A DNA stretch of 64,000 nucleotides. Source: Fagopyrum homotropicum (Eukaryota; Streptophyta; Magnoliopsida; Caryophyllales; Polygonaceae). Below the pieces are notes generated by a model. It saw only the letters and a program-made list of their open reading frames with translations, was not told the DNA's origin and searched no databases. Every line of letters begins with the position of its first letter. Positions within the stretch are counted from its first letter, which is position 1. Positions 54,021 through 63,609 of the stretch are shown one piece after another. The stretch spans positions 5,799,001-5,863,000 of the forward strand of contig BSWB01000002.1 of the NCBI GenBank assembly GCA_033239125.1, given 5' to 3'. The position numbers and the translations under genes were made by a program.

Positions 54021-55421
54021 TCAATAGTCTCGATCCGGTGGTGGCGGTGGTATGTAGGGAAACTGAGTAGGATCGTAAGGATGGCCCATGATGCGCTCGA
54101 ACTGCAGCTGAGCCATCATGTGCTGATGATGCTGCCGCTCCTGCATCTTGCGGATATCCAGCGAAAGTGCAGCATATGAGTCGATAACCTGATCCGTCAG
54201 GTCATCGATCCGTCGGTGAGCGGCTCTATCCCTCACTCCATGCCTCCTGCGTCTAGCAGGTCTGACTGGAGAAGTCTCAGCTGGCGCCGGCTCAGTGTCC
54301 TCCTCGTCGTCCAGATCTATAATAGGTGGCGCGCTCGTCCCAGCTGTATCTGTCCCTGTGTCCATCGGGACGCCACCTCCTCTCTCACCTACTGTGTCCT
54401 CATCGTCGTCCTCATCCTCAGCCTCCTCCTCTGCAACAGGGGCAGCTGCTGCCTCTCTGTAATCCTCCATCAGTGGAGCCCATGCTGTCTGCCAGTAGTG
54501 TGGATCAAAAACTGAGAACTGTGCAAACCACCTGATACCCTGAGGTGCAGTCAGCTCCCATGGCATAGCGACGTAGGGTGTAGTCAAACCACGGGGAACT
54601 AGAATCCTCCGTGTGATCATCTCCTGAAGTCCGAGTGGCTTGGCAGCCGCCACCATAGTACACCTACTCAGATCCATATCCTGATAACTAGCGATATGGG
54701 TCACTATCCCTCCGCAGCATATATCTCCCTTCCCCTTAGCCTTGATCCTGTGCAGATCCTCTGCCAGCATCAATCCAAAGTCAGGGTATCCACCTGTGAC
54801 CATGCAGTACAAAGCAAAGAGCTCCCCCTGTCGGACCTTCTGGGGCGTCTCAGTACGCGCCAGAAGCGTCTCGCTGAAGATCCTGTGTACCAATCGAAAG
54901 GCTAGATGAAAAATAAGCTTCGCCCTGGAATCACCAGGGCGCCACCTATCTGCATGCTCTGTAATGTGGGCGATCTGACCCCAGAACTCTCTAGCTACAG
55001 CTCGGGTCGGGAAGTCTACAGCAGTGGGGGCAGGGAAGCCAAAGATGTCTCTCCAATGGTCTAGAGGTACTAGGTAGTTCCGGTTCATCAACCGGTACTT
55101 CACAGCCCTCTCTGTGGGGAGGTAAGTGAAGGAGCTGACAAACTCGAGGGTCGGCTCTAAGTAGGCTGGGGCTCGGATCTCAGTAAACTGATCCAGCCCT
55201 ACGGTGGTGATCATCCTCCTAAGCTCTCCATCTACGTGGAGACAGTCAAATGCAGAAATGTCCAGAAATCTAGGTGCGATCACTGGACGGCTAGCAATGC
55301 GCTCATAATCTACCCGGTGTCTCTCATGGATCACCGGGATAGAAGGTCGGGATGAGGAAGGGGAAGGGGAAGGGGAAGGAGAGGATCTATCTCTAAGGGC
55401 TAACAACCTGTCAGAACTCAT
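54021..55421 (-). CDS. Athila retrotransposon ORF (ORF1-type/env-position protein)
   Basis: A 466-residue intact ORF downstream of gag-pol. The N-terminal Ser/Pro-rich repeat (SPSPSPSS) is followed by a folded-looking region with YRLMNRNYLVPLDHWRDIFG and VRQGELFALYCMVTGGYPDF, characteristic of the plant Athila protein family found in the env position of these elements. The C-terminal part is acidic (EEEAEDEDDDEDTVGE), then basic (RPARRRRHGVRDR), then ends in a Pro-rich tail. The role of this protein is unknown even in well-studied elements; no signal peptide or transmembrane helix is visible here. The start is the ATG at 55421. Confidence 0.8.
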   Translation of the reverse strand: MSSDRLLALRDRSSPSPSPSPSSSRPSIPVIHERHRVDYERIASRPVIAPRFLDISAFDCLHVDGELRRMITTVGLDQFTEIRAPAYLEPTLEFVSSFTYLPTERAVKYRLMNRNYLVPLDHWRDIFGFPAPTAVDFPTRAVAREFWGQIAHITEHADRWRPGDSRAKLIFHLAFRLVHRIFSETLLARTETPQKVRQGELFALYCMVTGGYPDFGLMLAEDLHRIKAKGKGDICCGGIVTHIASYQDMDLSRCTMVAAAKPLGLQEMITRRILVPRGLTTPYVAMPWELTAPQGIRWFAQFSVFDPHYWQTAWAPLMEDYREAAAAPVAEEEAEDEDDDEDTVGERGGGVPMDTGTDTAGTSAPPIIDLDDEEDTEPAPAETSPVRPARRRRHGVRDRAAHRRIDDLTDQVIDSYAALSLDIRKMQERQHHQHMMAQLQFERIMGHPYDPTQFPYIPPPPPDRDY

Positions 55422-56218
55422 CTTCAAACAGCACTGTCAGACTACCTCGGTCGACTGACAAACTCCAAGAACCACCTCGACCGAGGTGCAGGTCGACTGG
55501 ACCGAGGCGAAGACAGTCGCGATTCCAACTCTCAGAAATTCAGTTCTTTTCCCCCTAAAATCACTACAATTGCTTCCTAAGGGGTACTTAAGTCTTTCCT
55601 CAACAGATTCAAGGGCAACCAAAGCCCAAATTGCAGTAAACAAACCAGTTTAGGGTTTCGATCGTTTTTACCTCGTTCCGGCCGAGTTGCTCAAATTTCT
55701 TGCAGATCTGTAGTTGCAATCGATTCCTCTATCCTTCAATCTCGGTTTGGAAGCAGAAAATGTCGAAAACGAGCAAGAATCGAGAGTGAGCGAAATGGAT
55801 CTGTCGCCGCGGTCGAGGTAGGTAAAAAATGTGAAAAGGTAATTTTTCTCCCTTTTATACTGTTACTGGATCTGCTGTCACCTCGGTCGAGATGGTCTCG
55901 ACTGGACCGAGGTGGTACGGACCGAGGCGGTTTTGCAAAAACCCTAGTTGCATCGGTTGCTCAAGAATCAACTCGGTCGAGGTGCTCTGACAGTGATCGA
56001 GGTGTTTCTGTCTTCTCAGAATCTCGAACTTCTGTCCTTCCAGTTGTGCTCCTCCTTAGATATTCCCTGTTGTCTGTCCAGAACGCCAAAAACAAAGCAA
56101 GCAAAGCAAAAACAAGAACTATCTAATCTAGACTAGTAAACGGGAAAAGAAAGCAATACCTTGGGTTGCCTCCCAAGAAGCGCTTGATTTAAGGTCGCTA
56201 GCTGGACCATGATGCGTC
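55422..56218 (-). other. Spacer between gag-pol and Athila ORF with palindrome clusters
   Basis: About 0.8 kb without an ORF. Copies of the CCTCGGTCGAGG-type motif occur at about 55444, 55476-55510, 55805, 55880-55930 and 55967-56010. It would be the leader of any subgenomic or spliced transcript for the Athila ORF. Confidence 0.6.
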
Positions 56219-59200
56219 TCAAACGAGGTATATCGGTGCAACCTCCTCAACCGGCGTTTCCGGTTGGTACTTCTTAAGTCTATGACCGTTGACCTTGAAA
56301 CTTCCGCTAGTTTCTCCCCATATCTCAACTGCACCATGAGGGAAAACATGTTTCACAACGTAAGGTCCGGTCCATCTAGATTTCAACTTACCTGGAAAAA
56401 GACGGAGGCGGGAGTTGAAGAGTAGAACTAAGTCTCCTTCGTTAAGCTCCTTTGGAATGATACGCTTGTCATGCCATCTCTTTGTCCTTTCCTTGTAGAT
56501 TTTGGCATTCTCATAGGCGTTCAACCGCAGCTCTTCCAGCTCGTTAAGTTCCAATAGTCGCTTCTCACCAGCCTCCTTGATGTCAAAGTTCAACCATTTG
56601 ATAGCCCAATACGCCTTGTGCTCCAATTCAACGGGCAAATGGCAAGACTTCCCATATACCAAATTATAAGGAGTGGTACCTATGGGAGTCTTGAATGCGG
56701 TCCTGTACGCCCAAAGAGCATCGTCCAACTTCATGGACCAATCCTTCCTCGTTCTAGAGACGGTCTTCTCCAAAATTGCCTTGATTTCTCTATTCGAGAT
56801 CTCGACTTGTCCACTAGTTTGAGGGTGATAGGCAGTTGATACCTTGTGGGTTACCCCATACTTTGATAGAAGTGCTTTAAACTTCCGGTTGATGAAATGC
56901 GTTCCTCCATCGCTAATGATGATGCGTGGAGTTCCAAATCGTGGAAAGATAGTTCTATTCAAGAACTTCACAACCACCTTGGCGTCGTTAGTGGGAGAAG
57001 CGATGGCTTCAACCCATCTAGAGACGTAATCAACTGCAAGGAGAATGTAGAGGTTTCCTCCGGATGATGGGAAAGGTCCCATGAAGTCAATCCCCCATAC
57101 ATCAAAGATTTCCACTTCTTGGATGTTATTAAGCGGCATCTCGTTCCTCCTTGATAGGTTCCCTGTTCTTTGGCATGCATCACAAGAGACAACAAAAGAT
57201 TGCACATCCTTAAATAATGTAGGCCAAAAGAAACCGGAACGCAATACCTTAGCGCATGTTTTATCGGTGCTAGCATGCCCCCCACAAGGAAGTGAATGAC
57301 AATGCCTTATGACGCTATTAACTTCATCCTCCGGAATGCACCTTCGAAGCATCCCATCCGGTCCGCGCTTGAATAGCAGCGGCTCGTCCCAGTAGTAATG
57401 TCGTACTTCCTTGAAGAATCTTTTCTTTTGAGAGTACGTCAATCCGGGCGGTATCTCCTGGCAAACAAGATAATTCACAATATCAGCGTACCAAGGACCT
57501 TGGTTATCAGAAAATTGGTGGATGGAATGTTCCACCAACAGTGGGTGAATGTCAGAGAAGGGAGTAAGAAAATTGTTGTTCTCAGCAATCTCAGTTGACA
57601 TCGTCTCGCCGTCGACCTCGGTCGAGGCGCATAGGCGTTGACCGATGTGTTCTTCAGTCGCCTCGCTCTGTTCAGAAAGTGCCTCGGTCGAGGTACTGCG
57701 ACTGGGTCCGAGGCCGGAGATCTTTGCCTCCTGGATCAGCTTCTCAGTTTTAGCTCCTGGATCTTCTTCCAGTGCTTTTAAGCTCCGTATATCTGCATTA
57801 CAAGAAGCATCTATACCTTCCTCCATTAAACTGAAACTTATAACTCTTTCGAGTGGATCGTCAATAAGGATAGAGCTCACCAATTCTCTTGATTCTTCTT
57901 CATCGTAGATGTTGAAGATATCATCAGTTAGTTGCTCCCCCTTCATGGCTGCAAGTAGTGCAAACTCCACCTCATCGCCACCAACGTTGAATTTCAACTT
58001 GGCGTTCTTGCAATCCACGTTGCAACCCGAAGTTGCTAGAAATGGCCTCCCGAGAATAATAGGTACTGGATAATCTGCGGGAATGTCAAGTACGACAAAA
58101 TCTATGGGTAGATAGAAGTTACCTAACTTGACCGGAACGTCCTCCAAGATGCCCACGGGATGGGTAATGGAGCGATCCGCCATGTAGAGTCGAATCTTGA
58201 CCGGTTTGGGCTCTCCAAGACCGATCTTAGTGCACAATTCCAGCGGGATGATGCTCACGCTGGCTCCTAGATCACAAAGGGCTTCACAAGTTACATCCCC
58301 AACTTGAATGGGAATGCAAAATGAGCCGGGATCTCTCAACTTAGGCGGCATCTTTTCCTTCATGATCTTGATAAGCTCCGAAGATTTAGATGTCATCCTA
58401 ACTTCACCAACATCCTCCAGCTTCCTCTTCCTTGATAAGATCTCTTTTAAGAACTTCCCATAGGCGGGCATACCTAAAATAGCATCAAGGAAAGGAATAT
58501 TAATATGTAGCTTATTCATCAAGTCAAGAAACTTACCAAAGTGCTTGTCAAGATGTGCTCTGGCTCTGGACTGAGGGAATGGAAGTGGTGGCTTATATGT
58601 AGGGGGTGGAACATAAGTTTCTGTCGTTCCTCCTGCTTTCTGTTGCTCCGCCTCGGTTGGCATCTCGGTCGAGGTGTTCTTCGACTGGATCTGGACCGAG
58701 GTGGTCTGCGTCGAGCGAGGTACTGGATCTGCAGTTTTGAGTCCACTCCTCGTCGTTATGGCCATGCACTGGCCCTTAGGGTTAGTTTCCGTCTTCGCTG
58801 GAAGCTTCCCTGGATCTCTTGGCGCTTCATTCGCCCTATTAGCAAGTTGTTGTTCGAAGGACTTTTGGGCCCTCGAAAATGAAGTCATAGAATTCTCCAT
58901 AGCGTTAAGCTTGATCAAGATTGCCTCCAGAACTGCGTCTTTCTTTTCTGGCTGAGACGAACTTGATCCTTGCCCTTGGCTTTTCAATGGAGTAGAAGAA
59001 GAAGAAGAAGAAGGGGGAGAGAGGAAAGGGTTAGAGGAATCATTAGAATTTGAGTTTGAATGATTGTTACCGTGATTTTGGTTATTCGCCCTCCAGTTGT
59101 TGCTATTGGATCCTCTATTGTTGTTGTTGTAGTTGTTGTTTCGAGAACCGTTGTTGTTGTTGTTACGGTACCCGTTATTGTTGTTGTTCCTTTGCCCTTG

Positions 59201-60331
59201 CTCTTCCTTCTTAGTTTGAGCCATCAAGAGCTCCTTTAATTGCTTCACGTCGTTCTTCAATGACGTGAGTTGATTGTTGTCGGATTGAGTCTCTTGAAAG
59301 TTGACTCTTTTAACTCCACCTTCAGCTCCTTGGTGGGTATATTTCTCCATGTGCAAGGCTTGCTTCTCAATGAAGTCCCAAGCCTCATCAATCGCCATGT
59401 CCATGAAGGTACCGGCGGAGAGTAGTTGGAGATTGAACTGGGTGCTTCCGTCCAGCCCTTTGAAGTAGATCTCCAACAACTCGATCTTTGGAATCCCATG
59501 ATGTGGGCAATCCAAAAGGATATCCTTGAACCGCTCCCAAGATTTGGACAAGCTCTCCTTATCCTTCATGATGAAAGCATTGATCTTCCCTCTCATTTCA
59601 GCGGTCTTTGAGGGGGGGAAGAATTTGGTCAAGAATTCCGTGGTCATCTCTTCCCATGTGCTGATTTTTCCTGGAGGAAGAGATTGATACCAAGTAAGAG
59701 CTCTATCTTTTAAAGAGAAGTAAAAAGGTCTTAGCTTGTAGTTGTTGTTCTCAATTCTGGGAGGTCGCAAGGTCTCCATCAAGATCTCGTAGTTTTGAAG
59801 ATGTTGATGCGGCGACTCTTTCTCTAGCCCTCCGAATTGGCATTGGCGGATCATGGCTAAGACTTGCGGTCGAAGTTCGTAGTCATGATCTGCTGGATCT
59901 CCTAGGTTCACTCCTGGACGCCTCAGTTGTTGATTAGGGTCCATCCTTTGACCTAGGGTTTGTGGAATTCCTGCAAGAAGAACATCTCGGATTGGCATCC
60001 GAGGTGGAAGTACATCGGCCGGGGCATCTGGTACTGGAATCTGCCTCGGTCGAGGGTCAACAGGAGGATCTTCCCTCGGTCGAAGTAGAATCTGGTTCCG
60101 AATGACAGCAATCTCAGCTTCGATTGCTGCAGTCCTGGTGCGATTCTCCTCTTTCTCTTGCATGAGTTCTTCCTTGCTGAGGCGCAGCAGCTCCTGCGTC
60201 TCTCTTAATTGGGCCGCAAGATCGCGTTCGTCTTGTTGGGCCATCTTCGCTTCTCTTAAGCGTCTCTTGTATGTCTTTTCTGGTTCGGGATCGTAAGGAA
60301 CGATTTCCTTCCCAGTGCGGGTTCTTCGCAT
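56219..60331 (-). CDS. Gag-protease-integrase polyprotein without RT/RNase H
   Basis: A single open frame of 1370 residues. The gag domain (FYFSLKDRALTWYQSLPPG...FLTKFFPP) lies in the N-terminal third, followed by an Asn-rich linker. The aspartic protease has CDLGASVSIIPLE (Asp near 687) and later IILGRPFLATSG. The integrase follows: an HHCC zinc region (RHCH...GGH...CDAC), then the catalytic core with Asp in GIDFMGPF (near 1083), Asp in ISDGGTHF and Glu in QVEISNRE, all present. Between protease and integrase, where Athila elements carry about 600 residues of reverse transcriptase and RNase H, only ~120 residues of low-complexity linker (STEALSEQSEATEE...) remain; no FLDD-type motif is found. 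The frame stays open across the junction. The start is the ATG at 60331. Confidence 0.9.
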   Translation of the reverse strand: MRRTRTGKEIVPYDPEPEKTYKRRLREAKMAQQDERDLAAQLRETQELLRLSKEELMQEKEENRTRTAAIEAEIAVIRNQILLRPREDPPVDPRPRQIPVPDAPADVLPPRMPIRDVLLAGIPQTLGQRMDPNQQLRRPGVNLGDPADHDYELRPQVLAMIRQCQFGGLEKESPHQHLQNYEILMETLRPPRIENNNYKLRPFYFSLKDRALTWYQSLPPGKISTWEEMTTEFLTKFFPPSKTAEMRGKINAFIMKDKESLSKSWERFKDILLDCPHHGIPKIELLEIYFKGLDGSTQFNLQLLSAGTFMDMAIDEAWDFIEKQALHMEKYTHQGAEGGVKRVNFQETQSDNNQLTSLKNDVKQLKELLMAQTKKEEQGQRNNNNNGYRNNNNNGSRNNNYNNNNRGSNSNNWRANNQNHGNNHSNSNSNDSSNPFLSPPSSSSSSTPLKSQGQGSSSSQPEKKDAVLEAILIKLNAMENSMTSFSRAQKSFEQQLANRANEAPRDPGKLPAKTETNPKGQCMAITTRSGLKTADPVPRSTQTTSVQIQSKNTSTEMPTEAEQQKAGGTTETYVPPPTYKPPLPFPQSRARAHLDKHFGKFLDLMNKLHINIPFLDAILGMPAYGKFLKEILSRKRKLEDVGEVRMTSKSSELIKIMKEKMPPKLRDPGSFCIPIQVGDVTCEALCDLGASVSIIPLELCTKIGLGEPKPVKIRLYMADRSITHPVGILEDVPVKLGNFYLPIDFVVLDIPADYPVPIILGRPFLATSGCNVDCKNAKLKFNVGGDEVEFALLAAMKGEQLTDDIFNIYDEEESRELVSSILIDDPLERVISFSLMEEGIDASCNADIRSLKALEEDPGAKTEKLIQEAKISGLGPSRSTSTEALSEQSEATEEHIGQRLCASTEVDGETMSTEIAENNNFLTPFSDIHPLLVEHSIHQFSDNQGPWYADIVNYLVCQEIPPGLTYSQKKRFFKEVRHYYWDEPLLFKRGPDGMLRRCIPEDEVNSVIRHCHSLPCGGHASTDKTCAKVLRSGFFWPTLFKDVQSFVVSCDACQRTGNLSRRNEMPLNNIQEVEIFDVWGIDFMGPFPSSGGNLYILLAVDYVSRWVEAIASPTNDAKVVVKFLNRTIFPRFGTPRIIISDGGTHFINRKFKALLSKYGVTHKVSTAYHPQTSGQVEISNREIKAILEKTVSRTRKDWSMKLDDALWAYRTAFKTPIGTTPYNLVYGKSCHLPVELEHKAYWAIKWLNFDIKEAGEKRLLELNELEELRLNAYENAKIYKERTKRWHDKRIIPKELNEGDLVLLFNSRLRLFPGKLKSRWTGPYVVKHVFPHGAVEIWGETSGSFKVNGHRLKKYQPETPVEEVAPIYLV
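57480..57900 (-). other. Site of the missing RT/RNase H, filled by palindrome-derived linker
   Basis: The protein here passes from the post-protease region to PWYADIVNYLV, the usual lead-in to integrase after RNase H. The linker is partly encoded by CCTCGGTCGAGG-type repeats (57610-57640, 57655-57715), which give the STEV/TEAL-type residues. Confidence 0.8.
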
Positions 60332-60432
60332 ATACCTAAGAAAGAACCTGCGAAAGTCACTCAAGTAGAGTGGTTAGACAAAACGGGGCAAATGCCCCAA
60401 GAGCAAACCGTACCGGCTCGGTCTAGACCAAG

Positions 60433-60450
60433 TCCCCGGCAACGGCGCCA
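60433..60450 (-). other. Primer-binding site, complementary to tRNA-Asp
   Basis: On the minus strand, six bases after the 5' LTR, TGGCGCCGTTGCCGGGGA is complementary to the 3' end of plant tRNA-Asp including CCA. This primer use is usual in the Athila group. Confidence 0.85.
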
Positions 60451-60456
60451 AAAACT

Positions 60457-62203
60457 TGTTCGCTCCAAACGGTGTGTGCAAGCTTTAAATTTATAACCCT
60501 AGACTTAAGCTTAAAACAAGGATGCGAACCCGCAGTGTACGGGTCAATCGTAGTAAAAGCAAGAAAATTCCAGGGGTCGATCACAGGGACTCGGTGAAAC
60601 AGAGTCAATACGGTGTGCTTATGTCAATACTAACCACAAGAGCAATTAACACAATCAAAGATGAATAAGAAGTCAATAAAGCAAACATGCAATTCTAGGG
60701 ATTAAAGCATCTAGTTGTGGTTCCAACTCAAGATCTATAGATAAGCGGACAAAGTTGAGATTTTTGCGTGGGGAAGGTGTTTCTAAAGTGGAGTAGATCA
60801 CCGGGTAAGTCTCACTACACACTAATCCTAAACCATAACTCCTATTACCGGGTAAGTCTCAAGGAATCAAGATAAAGAACTATAACCTCAAACTAACACA
60901 CCATCTAAGGGAATAGAATCAACCTTTACCGGGTAAGTCTCAGGCTAACTCACAAAGATGGGATGGAAGCACACTCAAACCCCAATAAAGGATAAGCCTT
61001 TATTACCTACACTTATGATCGTCAATACACAAACTAAGGAATTACCGGGTAAGTCTCATCCTAAGCTTGCTTTGAACCAGGAAAGGTGTAATAAGAATAG
61101 GATTTGGCAAACTCTAACACTTAACTCTCAGTTATGGATCAGATAAGTCACCTCGGTCAGCCAGTTTCCACCCCGGCCGAGGTGTTCATCGACTGAACGA
61201 GATGCTTAGGGTTAAGGTTAAAGACTCGAACTTTCAGGATCCTACTGGAATCTAAGATTATTCTATCATTGTTTTTCCCACAACCTTCAGCTAATCACCC
61301 TAGAATCACACAAGGAAATTAGCCACTCATCATCATTATGAAAGTATTAAATATATGGGAAGAAGGTGAATATTTGAACAAAGAAGAATTTTAATGAAAA
61401 GACTTCAATAACTGAATCAAATATCACAACAAAAGCGTTCCTTGGATAGCAATCCAACAAGAGAAAACAACAAGGAAGGGAATTGAAGACAATCTTACAA
61501 AACCCTTCAAAAGCTATAAAAGCTATGGACTTCAATCTTCCTTCAACCTTCAAAAAGGTTCTTCAACTCTCCCAACTTGGAGTAGGCTGCTGCTGCTGTG
61601 TAAGCCCTGATCGACGGTATAGCGTGATGTCCAGCTCTAAGCGGATGCCGGAATTATGGGAAATCCGACCCTTTTTATAGGAAAATAACCCTCCAAAGAT
61701 AATAAATCTTAGAAAGATATTCTCCCATAAATATAGGTAAAATATAAGATCTTCTTCCTTCCAGGAGCCAAGCCCAAAAATATAAGATCACCTTCCAAAG
61801 ATAAAAGATCTCAGCCAAGAATAAAATATTCTCGCCGCGTCCTAGGTGTTCGCCTCGGTCGAGTCGGCGTCTCTGGATCACCTCGGTCGAGATGAATCTC
61901 TGGTCAACCGAGGTGAGTCATAACTGAATGTGAAATCTCTCAAAACTGGTCCAAAGTGAATCTTTAATCCATGGCTATGCTCCCTGGATGTAGCTCCAAA
62001 TGACTAATGACTCCTTTTGCTCCTCTTTGATGCGAAACGTACCAAATTACCTGCAATTACAACGAAACTAGGTGTAGACCTCGATTCTCGCAAAGGTAGA
62101 TGAAATGGTAGTAAAATCACATAATGTACATACAAACATGCAGATTATGAAAGATAAAACGTCCAAACAAACCCCAAAATATAGACTATAATTCATGCTA
62201 TCA
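60457..62203 (-). repeat. 5' LTR (right copy)
   Basis: 1747 bp, ending ...CTATCA on the plus strand (TGATAG start on the minus strand). A promoter-like CTATAAAAAG is at 61680-61671 on the minus strand, about 520 bp into the LTR. Palindrome copies at about 61855-61915 lie upstream of that TATA; those at 61148-61190 lie downstream. Confidence 0.95.
61671..61680 (-). promoter_or_regulatory. TATA box of the 5' LTR
   Basis: CTATAAAAAG on the minus strand, the best TATA match in the LTR. The same sequence in the 3' LTR is at 52003-52012. Confidence 0.6.
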
Positions 62204-63300
62204 GGGGTCCCCTAACTTCATAATAGCCTCCATCAAGGACTTGACTTTCACAACCCTCGTCAAAGCCACTCGAGAACAAAAGGCCGGGTCAGGGCTAACA
62301 ACACCACCCAAAAGCTTGACACCATCAAGCGACCTAGAAATATGCTCAGGAAAAACGCCAAACTCACTACTACGTGGATCAACCTTTGGCCAAAAGATCT
62401 CTGTTTTACCGATATTAAGGTGAAGAACAAGTGAGAAAAGGACATGTTCCCCATAAGGGGGTGGAGAACAAGTGAGAAAAGCAACGGGCCGAGGGGGTCC
62501 CCTGCTGGACCTCCTGACAAGAATAAAGTACATGTTCCCCATAATAAAGACGGGCAGGACGGGCATAGCAAAACTCAACCCATGAAGAAATAGCCGGGCA
62601 AAACTATCGGACTTGAGAAATCGTAGCACTGCGATCAACAAGATTAAAAGCGTTCTTGAAATCAACTAGAAGCATGGAAAGACTGCCATCTTCTCCCTGA
62701 GACTTCACTAACCGATTGAAAGCATGCAAAACCTCTTCCCCACCACCGGAAACACCAACCCCGAATTGAGCATCCTCAAAATAAGGTCCAAAGGGATTTA
62801 CCGATAGTAGAAGCAACAACTTTAATTAGAAACCAGGCGCCTCCAAATAGATCTAACAACGATAGGGCGGATACCACCTCCCGGTTTAAGGAGATGCGTG
62901 AATGGAGCACTAACAACGTACTCACTAAGGATAGACGAGCAAAGTCCCCTAAGGAAAAGGTTGACAACCCCAGACACAAACTCAACTAGCTCATCAACTA
63001 TAGCAACACCACCACCACCACCAAGGGCATCCAACAGGTGTTGGACACGCAACCCGTCCCTACCATAAGAGGTGCCCTTAGGAAAACTCCTAATCCTATC
63101 AAGGACCACACTCTTATTAACCTGCAAAGCAACACCGAAACTGTCCGACGCAGAAAAGGAAGGAGGAGGGGAGGCTAGGTGCATATCAAGAAGCTCAAGT
63201 AGTGTGTCCTCAGACGGAGGGCAACACCCAAAGAGGCGAGGATACGGATTGCCGCCGCAAAATGACCATCACTAATCTTTCAGTCTGCAAAGTCCACTTC
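62204..63300 (-). pseudogene. LINE-like reverse transcriptase relic, 5' half
   Basis: Minus-strand frames give, in order, DGHFAAAIRILASLGVAL, RIRSFPKGTSYGRDGLRVQHL, LLKPGGGIRPIVVRSIWRRL, then YFEDAQFGVGVSGGGEEVLHAF with LLVDFKNAFNLVDR (RT palm), GDPLGPLLFSLVLHPL and LNIGKTEIFWP. Frameshifts separate the blocks. The order and motifs are those of a plant non-LTR reverse transcriptase; the catalytic YADD region is not intact by eye. The protein continues at 50788-49780. Confidence 0.78.
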
Positions 63301-63423
63301 AAACCCGACCGGTTTTCAGAGCAAGACTTTATTATTATTATTGTTGTTGTTATTATTATTATTCAAACCTAATGTATTTTTATGAATAATTTTTTAAAAT
63401 TTACTACCAACATAAAAGTTTAA

Positions 63424-63605
63424 GTGCCCGTTTGGTTGGAGCGGTGGAATGGAAACGGAATGGAATTGGATAAGGGTTAGGAATGGAAATGGAAATGATG
63501 GGATTACTTTCATGTGATAAAAGACCTTTAACCAAACGTATTTTTTGATTGATTCGGAATCATTCCGTTACCGGGAATAATTCCTAAAGCTTCCAAACGG
63601 GCCCT
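63424..63605. mobile_element. MITE with CCCGTTTGG termini
   Basis: The left end GTGCCCGTTTGGTTGGAG and the inverted right end GGGCCCGTTTGGAAGC are flanked by TTAAG on both sides (63420-63424 and 63605-63609), of which TTA/TAA may be the true TSD. It is about 180 bp with no ORF and is related in style to the fructokinase intron MITE at 10813-11116. Confidence 0.6.
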
Positions 63606-63609
63606 TAAG

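Larger units (their letters stand above)
50789..62203 (-). mobile_element. Young Athila-type (Ty3/gypsy) LTR retrotransposon lacking RT
   Basis: The 11,415-bp element reads on the minus strand. LTRs are 1747 bp each, start TG and end CA, and differ at only one position found by eye (50914 A versus 60582 C). The TSD is GGGGT. The order from the 5' side is: 5' LTR (60457-62203), tRNA-Asp primer-binding site, gag-protease-integrase ORF (60331-56219), Athila ORF (55421-54021), a ~1.5-kb 3' region, and 3' LTR (50789-52535). Reverse transcriptase and RNase H are missing. It is inserted in a LINE relic. The near-identical LTRs mean recent insertion, so some other copy must supply reverse transcriptase. 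Confidence 0.93.

Noticed and set aside
54216..54905. Plus-strand open frames over the Athila ORF
   Set aside because: They are antisense shadows of the 466-residue minus-strand ORF; likewise the plus-strand frames over 56219-60331.
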